Assembly: GCA_013399015.1 (NCBI GenBank)
Contig: VWZX01001131.1
Span: 1,498,812-1,562,811 of the forward strand
Length of the DNA stretch: 64,000 nt
Direction of reading: 5' to 3'
From: Galbula dea
Lineage: Eukaryota > Chordata > Aves > Piciformes > Galbulidae
Shown here: positions 23,001-37,300 of the stretch, in pieces
Numbering within the stretch: the stretch's first letter is position 1
Layout: every line of letters begins with the position of its first letter
Position numbers and translations under genes: made by a program
The notes under the pieces: generated by a model
Database searches by the model: none
Told to the model about the DNA's origin: nothing
Seen by the model: the letters and a program-made list of their open reading frames with translations, nothing else

Positions 23001-26000
23001 TCATTCTCCAACTTCCTACCCCCCACAAAAAAATTCCTTCTTCCTGGCTAAAGTGTTACATTTCAACCAGCCCCCTTAGGATGGCTGGAAAGGAGATTAA
23101 CAGGGAGAAAGGTTGCAGTTGGGGCTGAGCTGCAACAGTGCTAATGGGATGGGAAGAAACTGCCTCCTCTGCCTCTGTGCTCTTCCCTCTCCTGGCCCAG
23201 GGTAAGCCATGCTGCTGCCGAAGGCCCCGCGGTGTTTCCTCTTCTGCCAGAGCCCAGGCTCACCGGTTTGGGCATGGCAACTGTGAAAGGCAGGTATGAA
23301 GGGCAAAGCTGTAGGGCAAGAGGCAGTCGTCTCATGAGGTGCTTTTGCAAGCAAAAGATGCAGGTATTAGGGAAATGAGGGGAAGGCCCTGGAGGCAATG
23401 CTTTGATGAGGCTCTGAGGAGTGCAGAGAACCAGCTAGAGGTGCAAGGGGCCCCTGCTGTAACACGGGCAGTAGGATTTGAGGAGATTTGCCTGGATGGA
23501 GACTGCATGTATTTTGCTGTGTACTTTTACATGCAAAGACTTGAGGCAGGGAGTACGGAAAGTGTGCATTGTTACACCTGGAGAACTGGGACACTGCGGT
23601 TGGGGCAGGTAAGAAAGTGGAGGTACAAATAAACAGGAACAGAACAAAGATAAAGCACTGAAAATGTGAATAACATTTTTAAAGAACAAGCAGGAGCTGG
23701 AAAACTTCCCAAAGCTGAACTGATTGTTATCTAAAGGTTGTATCAGCCTTGAACTCTTATTTTACTCCTGCTTTCAGCAACACATGAAGACTGTTTCAGG
23801 AAGCAGTGCTGGAGGTAAAGAAACCATTGGTCAGTAACTAGCTTAACTGAAAAACTGGCATGGCCTTCTGGCTAGCTAGGGGTAGAAGAAGCAATTTTCT
23901 GTTTATTTCCCCAGAAATGATGTTTGGTCATCTTAAAGTACTTTGACATAAAACCTTTTCTATAAGCAATGCACCACTGTGACTTGGCTGCCCAATGAGA
24001 GCAGTGACTTTGGCTTGCTTGCACAGTTGTCTCTTTGTGATACAAAGTGGTTAGGAAACACATCCCTGTTCTTGTGAGGCAGCTTAGTGAGCAAATGTAG
24101 CTTTTTGGAATACCTTACAAGACCTGCATTTGTGTTGTTTAAAATAGGTCAAATGTTCCACCTGCCTCAGAGGGCTACTATGGTGTGGGAGCAACAGTTA
24201 GTGGCAGGAGCAACTTTATTCTAAATGTCTCTGCAAAATCCAGGTAGTTCTGTGAATCTGTATCATTTTGAATCCTAAACTACTCTTCCACAGTGGCTGG
24301 ATTAGAATGTTTACAACTTCCTCAAAATCTTTCCTTTTTAATGACATCAGTTTCTTTTGAATTTGCAAATTGCTTTCCCCACCATATCTGATCTCTTGCT
24401 AACAGTGTCTTTCTTACTGACCGTACCTGAAAAACCAAAAGCATGACTCAGTGGGTTACCCCCTGTTAATGGTAAAATCAGTATATGTGCCTGTGGAATC
24501 TCTCACTCTTCAGATATGCTTGTCTAGACTTGGATAAAAGATGAATTTTTGAGAACATGTTAGCTAGCTTCAACCTAATTATCTAATCCCATGAATGTGC
24601 TAATGAAGTTTGCCATGTCAGTGCAGAAATTTAGGCCATGTTAGAGTTTACTCACCAACAAGTGGTAAAATAACCACTGTGTTATTGCACTAAAAGAGAA
24701 CAGGACCAGTTTGGGGCAGGTGATATAAGGGAAAGAAGGGGAATCTTGAATCTTAATGGGCTCTGTGTAATAGAAAGATAATTATTGGAAACTAACTCCA
24801 CTTTCCTCACTCTCAGCTGTGTGTTCTGTCCCCACCTTTGAATCATTTCTGATATATGTTGTATGCTCTTATACTCTTTGTTCAGATCACTTGCCCAGTA
24901 AAACACTAGACACCACTTGTTTTTCCTGGATTACTATTCTCCTTGGTTAGTGATTTGGACTGGCTCAAGTCTGACAAGCTCTGAGGACAGCAGCAGACAA
25001 ACAGAGTAATCATGCTGCTGGGAGAAGAGCAGGGAGACTAGGTGAGCAGCAGTGGTGAGCTGCAAGCTGCTGGATCCTCTGACCCCATCTTGTGTACCTT
25101 AAATTCCACAAAAGTACTGAACATTTTTGGAAGGTTTAACAAAGCAAAGCTGTTCTGACAGCAGTGGGGTCCAGAGGCAAGTTGACCACTGTCTTTAAAG
25201 TCCCACTCACAAAATGAGCCCTGTTCATATGGGTCAAGAAAAGACAGTAGGTTGTGTTGCTACTTTGCTTGCCTGGGCATCTTAATTTGGCTTGAATACA
25301 TTTGGAATTCTACTGAACTTCTTTCTTGGGAGGCACAGAAATCAAGGTATCTCCCAAATATCATTTAACTGTGGCACCAAAATGAGACATTGCTCACAGT
25401 TAATTGAGCAGATCTGTGACTTTATCTGCTCCCTACTGCTGAAATAGTTAACGGTGTTGACATGTAAATGATCCTCACTGTTTATTTAATAAAAAGCAGA
25501 AATGTTCTCTCCCAACCAGGTACAGTCTACCCAAGGAACCATGACACAAATACCCCAGGACTTGCTCCCAGCTATTTGGCTGGTTAATTATATGCCCCAC
25601 CTCTTCCCTATCAGACTAGGAGCCTTATTTCATCATCAGAAAAATGAATTTCATCATCAGGAAAACTATCACAGACACAACACAGCTAGCAGCATTTATA
25701 AGATAACTGCAATCCCTTCACCTAACATGCACTGTCAAAACACAATTGGCCAACTCATCCTCAGAGTACACCAGCTGTCACACACTGTGGACAGATCAGT
25801 GCTGTGCAGAACCTGCCACTGTGCAGATTTCACCAGGGCTGCAATATTTGATCATAGCAGAATTACTGTCTTCACAGCTCACATACTTTCCAGTTGTACT
25901 TGGCAGCCTGGTGACCCTGGCAATCAAAAATGACAACAGTAATGGGGGAAAAAACCCTCTGACACTATTTCCAGTTTCTGTATCTGTCCCAGTCAGATGA

Positions 26001-28088
26001 ACAAGTACCTGCCTTTGGGCTCCTGTGGTACTTCTGGAGCCAGTTTAACTGGTTGATCTGACAAGGTCTGCTCTGCCAAAGCCAATAATGCCTGGGGCAC
26101 CCAGGACAGCTTGTTGTGCCTGTTGGTAGTGCAGAGGGTGCTTCACTCTTGCTCAGTAGCTTTTCTTTTCCACGCTGGATCTTCTTAAAAGGTCACTAGG
26201 GATTCAAATGTCGTTGGTTGTTTTGTGACCAAATGGGTGAGTTCTGGGTCTGTTTTAAACCTTGGCTTATTTAGTACAAAATACCTGCATAAATATCAAG
26301 GTGGATGGAGAATTTCTGTTTCTTTGAGCTGTCTGCTATTATAGACTTTAACATAGAAATCAAATTGCCCGTTTTCTGGCACAATGCAGGAAGAAGCTGA
26401 AGGGTGGGAATATGCCACTGGGGAAGTGAGAGGAACAGTGGGGATCTCTGTAAGCAAAATGCCTACAAATATCAGTTTAATCATGGCCTCAGCCATAGCA
26501 GCGTATCACACTATCTGTATATCTTTGCAGTGAACCAGAGAAGGGAATTAAGTGCCTTTAGTTCTTTTTCTTTCCCAGACTACATTACAGCTTGATAGGT
26601 CCTGTATTCCCATTCCCAGCACAGCAGTGCACACTGACATGAGGGAAAAGGTGATATATGTGAAATGTGGGCAGGTATAAACTGTGTGTGTGCAGGAGGG
26701 AAATTACAATGTTTGACTATACAATGAGCCAGTATTACTGCTGAAACTACAGCCTGAGGCACTACCTCCCCCCAAAAATAAAAGGGGGCAGCTCAAGTGT
26801 TGTTATTGTGTCTGTGTTTGGTTATCCACTTTGCAGTGTAGCCCCACAATGTGCAAAGCAGAAAGGACAGGATGCAGCAGCATGAGGTCAGGACAAACAG
26901 AAGAGGGATGCTGGGAGTTCCTGCAGCTGGCAGCGTCTGCCTAGGGAACCACAGCCTCAGACCTCTGGCAAGCTGATGAAGTAATTTATGTGAAGGCTTG
27001 GACAGTAACTCAACACAAATGAAGTTGTAGGTGTAATGATGTTTTGAATCAAAACAAACTACTTCAAAATTCAAATCAATAACAAGTGCTTAAAGCTATC
27101 ATTCAGGAGAGAACTACTACTGGCATAATGGTCCCCATTTTTGAAAGGCAGATCAGTGAACCTCTCTGAAGGCCATTTGTTGGGCTTCCTGTGAAATGAT
27201 ATGTGACTCCTGAGATAGAGCTTTAATGCAAAATGTATATCAGCATATTCTTAACTGTAGGTATGTGCATTGCTCATTGAAATCTTGCTTACCTACATGG
27301 CTGAAATGAGACATAGGATGTTTCACAACACTTTTAAATGACATAAGCCAGCACCACTGTCCAAAGCAGTGCAAGGAAGAAGTTAGAAGATCCAGTTGGG
27401 CCAAACTAACAGGTCATTGCTGCTGAAAGGGGGTGGTTCTTCTGTCCACTCTCTCAGCCTGCCTCCCTGCTGCTGGCCGTGCACTACTTACACTTCCTTT
27501 GCCCTGTCTCTGCTATTCCTCTAGTCGTTCAGTGATCTGTTAAAGCTCTCATGCAGTTAAAACACAACAATTGTCCCATGGTTTAATGAGCTGAACTGGC
27601 TCACTGCAAGGTGGCTGAGGCTTTAGGACTGCACAGGGAAGAAGGACCTGGCTCCCTAGCTGCAGACAGGTGTAGGGGAGAGGGGAAGGAAGGTGTAGGA
27701 TTAATGTTTTTGGCAGCAGCAAGCTACTAAATTCGCTTGGCTGCATCTTCCAGCTGTACCTAGAGCTAATCCAGCTACAGTCCCGCTTGGTTCTTGTTTT
27801 TGCTTCCCCACCACCTCCCTCCTTGTGCCAGCACCAGCACAGCCAGCTGATGAACTGTGCCAGGTATTGAAGCCAAACTAACAAAACCTTGTTTAGCTTT
27901 AACCAACATCAGCTCTACAGATGAGTGGCAAGGGGGCAGGAAGGAGTGAGGTGTGGGAGTGGAAAGAAAGAGTGTAGGGGATTTTTCAGCAGCAATGACT
28001 GCTTAAAGTGTTAGTGAAAATACATCCCTGGAGGCCTGGTACTGTAGCTGAGCCCTAGAAAATGAGATATGCCTAGTTTCCAGAGCAT

Positions 28089-28111
28089 ATTTGCATGAAG
28101 GTCAAAGGGCA
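28089..28111 (+). promoter_or_regulatory. octamer plus DR1 motif pair
   Basis: ATTTGCAT at 28089-28096 is the canonical POU-factor octamer. Two bases further, AGGTCA-A-AGGGCA at 28099-28111 is a near-perfect direct repeat with one-base spacing (DR1), the class bound by HNF4, RXR/PPAR and COUP-TF. Each motif could arise by chance in 64 kb, but the tight spacing of two nearly perfect ones is notable. Function is inference only. Confidence 0.3.
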
Positions 28112-31011
28112 AAGGCAGTGGATTTCTCTGTTTCACATTTTACTCACTGACTTCTTCCAAAGGGTAGCTTTACCCAGTTACCCATCTCAGGCCACCCCAG
28201 ATTTCTCCTCCTATTAAAATCAATAGAAAATAGTTTTCTGCCACATAAGGAATATCTCTATTACCTTTCACATCTATCACCACTACTTTTGTTTAGCTTG
28301 TGTCTACAATCCCCTTCTCTATTCTTCTTCCTGTATGAAAATGTTATTTGCTTGCTCTAAGGTGTAAGTTATATTGGTAGCACTCTAGAGGGAATCACAC
28401 AGAATTTCTTCACCTTGCCTAAGGACTATAAGTTGAAGTTGACTTTTTTTGTTTATGTCTGTGCCTGCATACGTGTTTGTTTGGTTTTGGTTATGTATTT
28501 ATGGCTTTGTGTCCTTAAATCTCTTAGTACATTAAAATTGCATCGATTTGCACTGCCCATTTGAAATTTCACCTTTGTTTTAACCTAAAATGTAGTTTGA
28601 TACTGTAAAGATGTAAAAGAATACAACATTTTTTATGAACTGAAAGTTCAGCTGTTAAAAATGAGGGCAAAAGCTATTGCGTTTTGATTTTGTTGAGTAT
28701 TTTTATACAAGCTTAGAACATAATTTAAGAACAACTCCCATATTTTGCAAGCATGGGGCAATAACATACAAATATTCCACTGACACCTGAAGATTTAGAA
28801 CCATATTATTCAGGAGTGTTAGAATTTAGGGATTTTAGTACTTTGTGTCATGCATGCTGCTGAAAAAAAGGCATGTTACACCTATGCAATTTCATCACCT
28901 TGTCATTTAGACTGGACCATAACATAACCTGAGATGATGCAGGCAAGGGAAATACAACATACCATTCATTTCACTAGTTCACATGCTACATGCTGAAAAA
29001 TGTTGAATAACCCTGTCATGTCCATTTATATTAAGGCTTCACAGTTTAGTTGCCGTTGAAAATGAAGAAGAATGATGAAAATACTGGATGAGCTGAACTG
29101 GAAGAGTCTCTGTCCTCCCTCAATCTGTTTCCAGTGATGCTTTCACTCATACATACTGTCGTGAAGCAATTAATATGAATTGAGTTTGTTCATTTTGCTC
29201 ATCCCAGAAGTATGAATTTTCATGCACTTATGCCAAACTTATTGTCTCATGTACTGTAGCTCTGTTTACCCATGTTTGGAAGTTTCAGAGAGCTCAGCAG
29301 AGGAAAACAGAGACAGTTTTTCCATTGCACAATGGAAGGGTCACAATGTTAGACCAATATTGTACCTGCCATAAAGAGAATATTATACCTGTGTCCCATT
29401 GTAATATCTCTGTTAGTTTAAACACCCCAAGTCCCTCAGGGAGTGTCACAAATCCATGTAATGTCCCTTTGTGCTAAACTTTTGTATTTCTATCTGTGAT
29501 TTAGTAGACAGATGTGAAAAAGCATATGAAGCCAGATAACTCCCTAGTAACTACACAGCTGCAGATGTTGAAGAGAGCAAGTTATTCTGGCTAAGATCAG
29601 TATTAATTTATGCTCTAAAGTTTCCTTCCAGACATGCCATTTTTTGACTGTACAATATATCTTACTGTTATTTTGGGCTGATCCCTCCCACATTGATCAA
29701 ACTGCTTCCCCATCTGTGGCCTCTTCTGGTATAAAGTTGTAAAGCATTCAGATCCCAGTATTTGCTTTTCCTGGGCAATGGGAGTAGTCTTAATTCACAG
29801 ACAAAAGCAACAGTCAAGAAGTCTCAAGACAGCAGAATTTCAAGGCTTTATGATATTTTACATCTATGAGAGTTTGCAAGAACAGTGTCTTTTCTACCTT
29901 CACCTTGTTATTTCTGGTCAGAAGGGCAACACAATCAACAGAAAGAAACGTTCTAGTTTGCTGTTGTCATTGGCCAAATTCTGAGTGTTCATGTCTTTTT
30001 TTCCCCTCCCGTTGGCCTGTCTGAAACTCTTACCAAATTCCCACTCTGCTGTGAGCCCAGATTTGGCAGAACCACAAATTGAACTCCATATAATATAAAC
30101 AGATAGTACATAATAAAGTGCTGCTTTATAGTCAATTGGTCATTTATCATAGACTAACACGGTTGCTGAATGCTTTAAAATTTGGGGTGGGTTGGGTAAC
30201 CATGCAGTTCTAAAAGCTATTTTTTTAACTATAAACTGACCTTATTTAGCTTGAATAACTGCCTTCCTCAGAAGGGAGAACATTAGCTTTAATTTTTTAA
30301 AGTATATTTTGAAAGATATTTTTAAAGATTTAACAGGTTAGCAGATGTCATGCAAAAGTCCTAAAACCTCTTCTGGGATCCCTCTGGGTTTAGTAGGAGT
30401 CTTTCCACTTATTCAACCATCAGGGGATGTTGAAAAAGAACAAGCAGCTGCCCGCTGATGGGAAGCCCTCAAACACAGCATGCTATACTGCAGGCGTGTG
30501 CCTTTTTGCTATCAACCAGCCAACAAAGTCATAGAGTTGCTCTAGCTTGGCACTTCCAGCAGTTCTCAGTAGTTTCAGTTCAGCAACATGCTAGTGAAGC
30601 CGAAGGGCCTCAGGTCAGTTTGGAATGTCAGTGGGAGCAAACTGTCATTACACAAAATACATTGTTTAGATATACCTTTTGATTGTCCCATATACAAATT
30701 GTCCAATGCCAAATGAATCTATCCCATTAGAACAGTATCCCAGCAAATGATCTTACTGACTCTGGGAGCAGAGCAAGGGGAATTCATGTGGAAAGGGACT
30801 AATTCAGGTTCAGAACAGAATTGGAAAAGAAATGTCACAACTTATTGAAGCAGGCTAAGAAGGGTACCAACACTACAGTTCTCCTTGGCATTATATATGA
30901 ATTATGACTTGAGGAAAAGACCTGTCTGCGGAACACAGTCTTAATGCTTCCCTCACATGGTACAGAACTGCCAGGTTCCTCACTGGAGAATCTTAGTATT
31001 GGCCCATGATC

Positions 31012-31326
31012 ATGACTTGGGACAGACTTTTTAGTAGGCCTGTTGCCATAGAAGAAGGGGTAATGGTTTTAAACTAAAGGAGAGTAGATTCAGACAAGAT
31101 ATAAGGAAGACATTTTTTATTATAAGGATGGTGAAGCACTGGCACAGGTTGTCCAGAGAGGTGGTAGATGCCCCATCCCTGGAAACATTCCAGGTCAGGA
31201 ATGCTCAAGGCTCTGAGCAACCTAATTTAGTTGAAGATGTCCCTGCTCCCTGCAGGGGAGTTCGACTACATGACCTTTTAAGTTCCCTTGCAACCCAAAG
31301 CATTCTGTGATTCTATGATTCTATGA
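31012..31326 (+). mobile_element. CR1 LINE 3' end with intact octamer tail
   Basis: A plus-strand CR1 3' terminus: the block TTTTAAACTAAAGGAGAG, GACAAGATATAAGGAAGACA, a stretch coding for the C-terminal HWHRLSREVVDAPSLETF motif of the CR1 protein, GGGGAGTTCGACTACATGAC, and a tail ATTCTGTGATTCTATGATTC ending at about 31326. The tail repeats are better kept than in the copy at 15018, which suggests a younger insertion. The protein frame is only a C-terminal remnant. Confidence 0.92.
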
Positions 31327-34300
31327 CTTGTGTCACAACACAGTATTGTGGTGTTCATGCCTGGTTTTGTAAATAGCTATTTTATTTCTGCTACTTACTA
31401 ATTTTGCCTGCAGGTTTTCCTCCATATGCACAAAGGTTCAGTGTTTGCATATAAGCCAGTGCAAGAGGTATTTTTGGTTTAGCTTGGTTTTTTCTATCTC
31501 AGGATAAAAAAAATGAGAGTAGCTTGGTTTTGCAAAATTCAGATTTGGGGGGAAAATATGAGGAGACTATTATCTTTTATAATTCAGGAAGTATGGTTAC
31601 ATCAATATGCAAACCCAAAGTATTTACTTCTTTTGAAATGAAAAATTTCACCCCTGAGAAAGCTCTAAGTTATCTGGAAAAAAAAAGAAGATAGCATAGC
31701 TCTGAAATTGAGATAACCAGTAATTCTAAAGGAGCTGATCTCTAGAAAAGTCACTGAAACAATTCCCATTGATTCCCATGGAATTAGAGTCAGGTCTTAA
31801 GAAACACCAACTTTAATTAGCTTACCTTTTAAATATTCCATTGGGAGAAAGCTGTCGTGTGCTCTTGAGCAAGTAGGAAATAAAAATTGCTAAAGTAAAA
31901 ATGGCTTGAATGACAATCATGCTCTTGGTCTCCCAGCCTTCTAGACTAGGGGCCTGGCCAAAGCATGCCATGGCTCCTCTCAGCTAACTCATCTGTGTTT
32001 CTCTCCCTGTACTGAAAGACGAAGTGGGAGCCTGATGAATGTGTGTGTCTCGCTCTGCTATGAGGCTGTAATGTGGCTAGGGTGCACATCCAGGAGGTTG
32101 GGACTATTCTGGGTGCTCAAGTTACAGTAGAGTTACTGTGATCTTTGGATACAATAAACTAAAAAGTTAACCAAGTGGGTTTAGTATGGTTGTAGCTTTT
32201 GGCATTCTTTGGACTTTGTTGTTTAAAGTCTGATTTTTGTTGTTAGATAGATACACTTTACGACACTTCCTAGGTCCTCAGTTTTGTTGGTGTCTCTACT
32301 GCTTATGCTAGTGGTTGTATTCTATTCTTAGAGGTGTTACTTTGTCAATAGACAGTGCCCCTTAAAATCACTCTTATTTATTGCCTACAGCATACATGTA
32401 ATACTCATCTCTAGCAATTTGCAGATGATCTCTCAGAAATGCTGCCAAAATTCCAGGAAGGCTTCAGGATGGTCCCCCTTACTTGTTGCTTATAGTGCCT
32501 CATGGCAAACCCATTTTATAAATGCTTGCCACGTTTTTTCAGCTGTGCACCTGCTTTGGAAAGAAATCTGAAGTGGAGTCTGACGTTGTCCTCACAAGAC
32601 AGAGCATGCTAACCCCAGGCATGGTATCTCACTAGGCAAGCAGAGAGTCAGCAGCAGAAATTCCAGTTACAGTGTTTTGTAGATGCCAGTTCTTAAGCTT
32701 CAGCTCTCTAGCATTAAACTGCAATGTGCCATGGATCTCATGCCAGAAGGTTGCCTGTTCATAGTATAGACATGCCTTTCGTGTTTGAAATTGTGTCTAA
32801 GGAAGACCTGGAGATAAGACAGATGTTGGCCAAGGGAGAGAGGAGAAGGGAATTTCTACATTTATTAGTCATGTTATTGAAGAAAGAGGAAAGATTTTAT
32901 CATGCCTGTCTTGCTGAAAGCAAGGCTGTGGGTTCACAAGATCTGCTGGTAACAGTGCAGAACTCACTCTACTTTCATACACTTTAATGCTAGAAGGTTA
33001 ACATCAGTTCCCTTACGATAGAGAGGAAGGTGTTTGCTGTATGTGTGCCTCTGTAGCATGGCCAATAGGTAAGAATTAAGCTGGCACTTGTTCTAACCGG
33101 TAAAATGTGAGGGAGGGGAACACAGTGCTAATCTAAAGGGGATGGGAAGAAAGCTATGTACTGCACACTCTGCTGGCCCAGCGCAATGAAAGGGCTGAAG
33201 TCCTCCTAGCTACCCACTGATGGGTAAATGTGTACCTGCTGCTTAAAGTACTTATCATGAATGAAACAAAGGCTAACAATGTGAGAACTGCAGCATTCCT
33301 ACTTATGGAAAACCCTTTAATGTAAAGAAAAAAGGACTTATTATTGTTTTCACTGGTAAGAGGAGCATGGTCCCTTTAAAAGCCTTGGCCTTCTTTTCTG
33401 AGTGTTGTTGCTGAGCGGTGCCCCACCCTTGCATAAGCAGCACCTGCATACCTGCAGGGTACTTTCTTCTTCATAGCTTGTATACCTCGATAATATATGT
33501 TGGTGGAGTGGTCTAGATTTGTGATGTTTAGCCATCCACTTTATTAATGTAAGGACATTGATCTAACATTTGCCAGATCCACAGTGATGTAATAACTCAC
33601 AGAGCTTCTAATACCCTTTCTGTGGCATCTGTGTTATTGGTGAATTTCAAAAGGAGAAAAAGACACACAGCCCTCCAAGGCATAGTGAAATAGCAAATCC
33701 CAGCAAAGACAAATAGAAAACGATTCTGGATAACCTGGCACTGTGAGAGCTGTATGCAACAGTCTTCTCAACAGACTGACAGTGTTTCAGAGTGGTTTCT
33801 CAGTGTTTCTCAGACTGGTTTTGACATATGTGAAGCTGACAATTGCTCTGTATACAGAAATGTCTAACATGTCCAAGGACCCTGAAAGTGCAGATTCTAT
33901 GGGGTCTGATGGATCCTGAGGAGGAGTGAGGCATTTGGGAGTTATACAATATTCAAGGCTGCAAGAAATCTTTCATCACCAAGCTGTATATGTGTATATT
34001 GCTCTAAAAGGAAATAGTTAACACTCAGAAAAAGAAAGCAGAAGCTAATGTTGTTTACTGCTGCTTTCAGAAGCAGTGAGTTTACTACCAGGCTTAAGGC
34101 TACTTTCAGCCATTTCTGTTTCTCCCCAATAGTGTATAAGGAAGTGAGCCAAGCATTACTGCTTCACTCTGATGGTTATCTGCTTCTGCTAAGATCCACC
34201 AAAGTAGAGCTGCCATCTCCCAACAGGTATTGTGGCTCCTCCAGCACACTCAACACACAGGCAGTGTGTTGATAGATTAAGGTCATAAACTCCTTGTTCA

Positions 34301-37300
34301 GTGGAGCAATAGGGAACTCAAAGCCATTGCATTTTTTTTTTTTTTTTTACACATTTCATATACAAATGGGGTAAATAAAATACTCCTTTGAAACAGCTAA
34401 TGAGATCTTCATTGCATGGGAAGGAGGTAGAGAGAGAGCAAAATGTTAACAGTGAGACCAGGGAGGTAAATTCACAGAGGAGAAAAATAATCATAGAGCA
34501 TAGGCATGATGTAAGCTGCAGAAAGAGGCAAAGGAGAAACAAATGTGAGGCTGCTGGGCTAGGACAGCAGGAGGCAGGGAGATAGTTGGCAGAGAAAAAA
34601 TGAAGGCATGTGAATGCCCACCAGAAAGAGCTGCACACATACCACCTGAGAAGGAGCTGCTCTTCCCGTGCTTTACAGGATCAAAGAGCAAGTGCAGTAT
34701 TTTGGTGTATGTTTGTATAGTGTATAACACAAAGCAATTCAAGTCCTGATTACTATTAAAAGATAGTGTAGATACAATCAAAAAAATCATCACATACAGG
34801 CCCCAGTAGGAAAGAAAAGACACAGGCTTGGCAAGCCACTGGCTAACCTAGTCTGTCCCTCCTTATTTTGTTCCCAGTTATTCATCACAGAGCTAATTAG
34901 TGGCATATTGTAGAGCTGAGGTCATTAAGAGTTATACCTCTTTGCATCTTCTCTAGCTAATTTTAAAAGCAACTGGAGTATTTTAGTACATTTCCTTTTT
35001 GCAGACAATGCCACTACATTCAATACCCACCCCCCCCTTGCCCTTTATTTTGGCATTTTCGCACTGTTGCTGCCATTAGCAGAGCTCCCTTTCCAGGCAG
35101 TGGAATGGCTGGAGGTTTCCCAGTGTAGACAAGCTGCTGTTCTTTTTATCCTGGACTGTAGGACTATTGGAGTAGGTGGGAGCAGCAGGCAGATTCTGCC
35201 CCACATGCCTCACATCAGAAGGACCTCACTTGTTTGTAGATTGAGAACTGAGCTGCACTAGAGAAAACATCAAGGATGACAGGCAGCTCTGGAAAATCAA
35301 ATCAGCTTTAAAGAGAAGCACACAGCATTTAGCTGGCTCTGCACTGATAATAAGCATTTACAATCACTAGATCATGACAACTGCACCATGCAGGGATAAT
35401 TGTCTGTTATAAATGGCACTGTAGTAAGGAGGAGACCAGTGATCTGTCTTTAACATGATTATACACCACAAATCAACGATGAGGCAGGCATTGCTTCTCT
35501 GATTCACTTTCGTCAGAGATGAATGACCACAAGGCAAAGAAAAACAAAAATCAAAACAAAGCACCTAATAAGTGGATGCTTTTCAGCCTAAAAAAATATA
35601 GAAATGAATTCTTTTGTAGACTGATAGACTGATACATCTGAGTAATACAACCCTAGACAGAATGTGAGGTTTATGAATTCATTTTGGTCTTAGCGGTTAC
35701 TCTGCAGCGTCCTGCACCACACAGCATGCAGGAGATGTTATGCTGTGAGGGAAACAGAAGAGTAGAGTCCTGACCACTTGCAATTACCAGGATCCCCAAG
35801 AGCATGTTCCTCTTGAGCCAGTGGTGCCATTTTGGTGTCCTGGCTAAATTTCAGTTTGATTAGTTACATTGGGACTACTTAATTTCCCAAGAAGCATAGT
35901 TGGCATTGTCTGCAATTATTTGGAGATAACATTTGCATGTGTTTTGGAGCATGGTAGTTACACATCAAATTCTACATGCACACTGTGTTTTGCAGGCAAA
36001 GAAAAAGATACAGGATTAGAAAAGAGGAGCTTAAAATGGGCATAAGGATGAAGCCACATTAGAACAGCATCTGGTGAAAGGAGTTGAGGTCAGGGTTGGT
36101 AAGTAGGAGTGGGAATGGATGGGAAACATGAAGGAAAAGGAAAAGGAATGTATCTGTAAAGCACTGGATGATATATTTTGCTTTATTTTCCACGTTTTGC
36201 TAGAAAGTTCTCATGATGTTTGCAGTCTTAAAGGAGTTTAAATGTCTTGCTTTTGGTGTCCTAGTATAGAAAAGCTTTAAAATGGCATTTTGGAGAGAGA
36301 GGGCTAGCAGGTTGTACCAGGATCACAGAAACCAAAGAAGCTCCTTTTCTCCCTTTATGTTGCCTCTGAAAATGCCATTTCCACAAGCGAAGACAAGAAT
36401 GATTTATTTAATTAATCACAAGACATGACTGTAATTTTATTTCTCATCTGAAAAAGAGAAATTGGTTCCAGCAGTACAGTGCCTCTTCTACATGACAGAG
36501 CAGGGACCTGGTTTGGGTTCCTCAGACATCTGGGAATCTAGCCTAAACCTGAGACAGTGCCTTAGCACTTTTGTCAGCTAAATCCTAAATACGAATCCTA
36601 AACTGTTTCTTACAGTATCTGTGTTTTCCCTAGAGTGTCTCTCATCTGAATGCTGACCAAGCCTGACCTATATTGTTCAAGATTTGATGAGATCACAGTA
36701 CAAGCCTGTCTAACTGAAGGCCATAAATTGTTGTAATCCTCCATCTGGTCTCTCTCTGACAAGTGTATGCTTTGCTTAACCATGGTGATATAGTCCATCA
36801 GGGCTGTATTCGAGGTGCTAGGGTGATGTAGCTGTAGGGTTGCACAAGCTGTAGGGTTCACATACTGTGAGAGTGGACTTTGCAGAAGCTGGGCCAGCTG
36901 TGTATTGTCAGCAAGGCCACTTTCAGACAGCAGGTTTTCAGCTAGAGTAAGGCAGCATTGCTGTCTCTTGCTGTTAGCAGTTTTCTGTGGCCTTCTGTGG
37001 CAATGTCCCTACTGAACATTTGAACCCTGTCTGTAAAAATGATCCCTTTAGACATTCGGGTAAAATGCTTTACACTAAAAAATACTTTTATGCCTAATTC
37101 TCTGAAGAGGCAAATGGGTGCCTTAATTTAGCTTTCCTTTTTTTCCTCCCCCATTTTAAAGAGACATTGACTGTGGTATTCAGAAAACTCTTCCCAAAGT
37201 GTTGGTAAACTGTCTAGTCCTTTCCTTTCTGACACATCCAACAACAGCAGAATCTCTGGGTATGAGTTGGCCCTTTATATTCCTAGTGGACTGAGATCAC

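Larger units (their letters stand above)
15318..31011. other. long AT-rich stretch with no recognisable gene
   Basis: I find no exon, RNA gene or transposon that I can support in these 15.7 kb. Visible structure is limited to (GTG)6 at 19983-20000, a direct repeat of TTCATCATCAG at about 25628-25660, a GC-richer patch around 23,140-23,500, and an octamer/DR1 motif pair at 28,089-28,111. The longest frames (for example 20771-21166 and 25502-25933) are compositionally odd, overlap other open frames and look accidental. Confidence 0.5.

Noticed and set aside
25502..25933. 143-codon plus-strand open frame
   Set aside because: Rich in His, Gln and Ser without domain-like pattern, no good flanking splice sites, and another frame is open over the same bases. 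It looks accidental.
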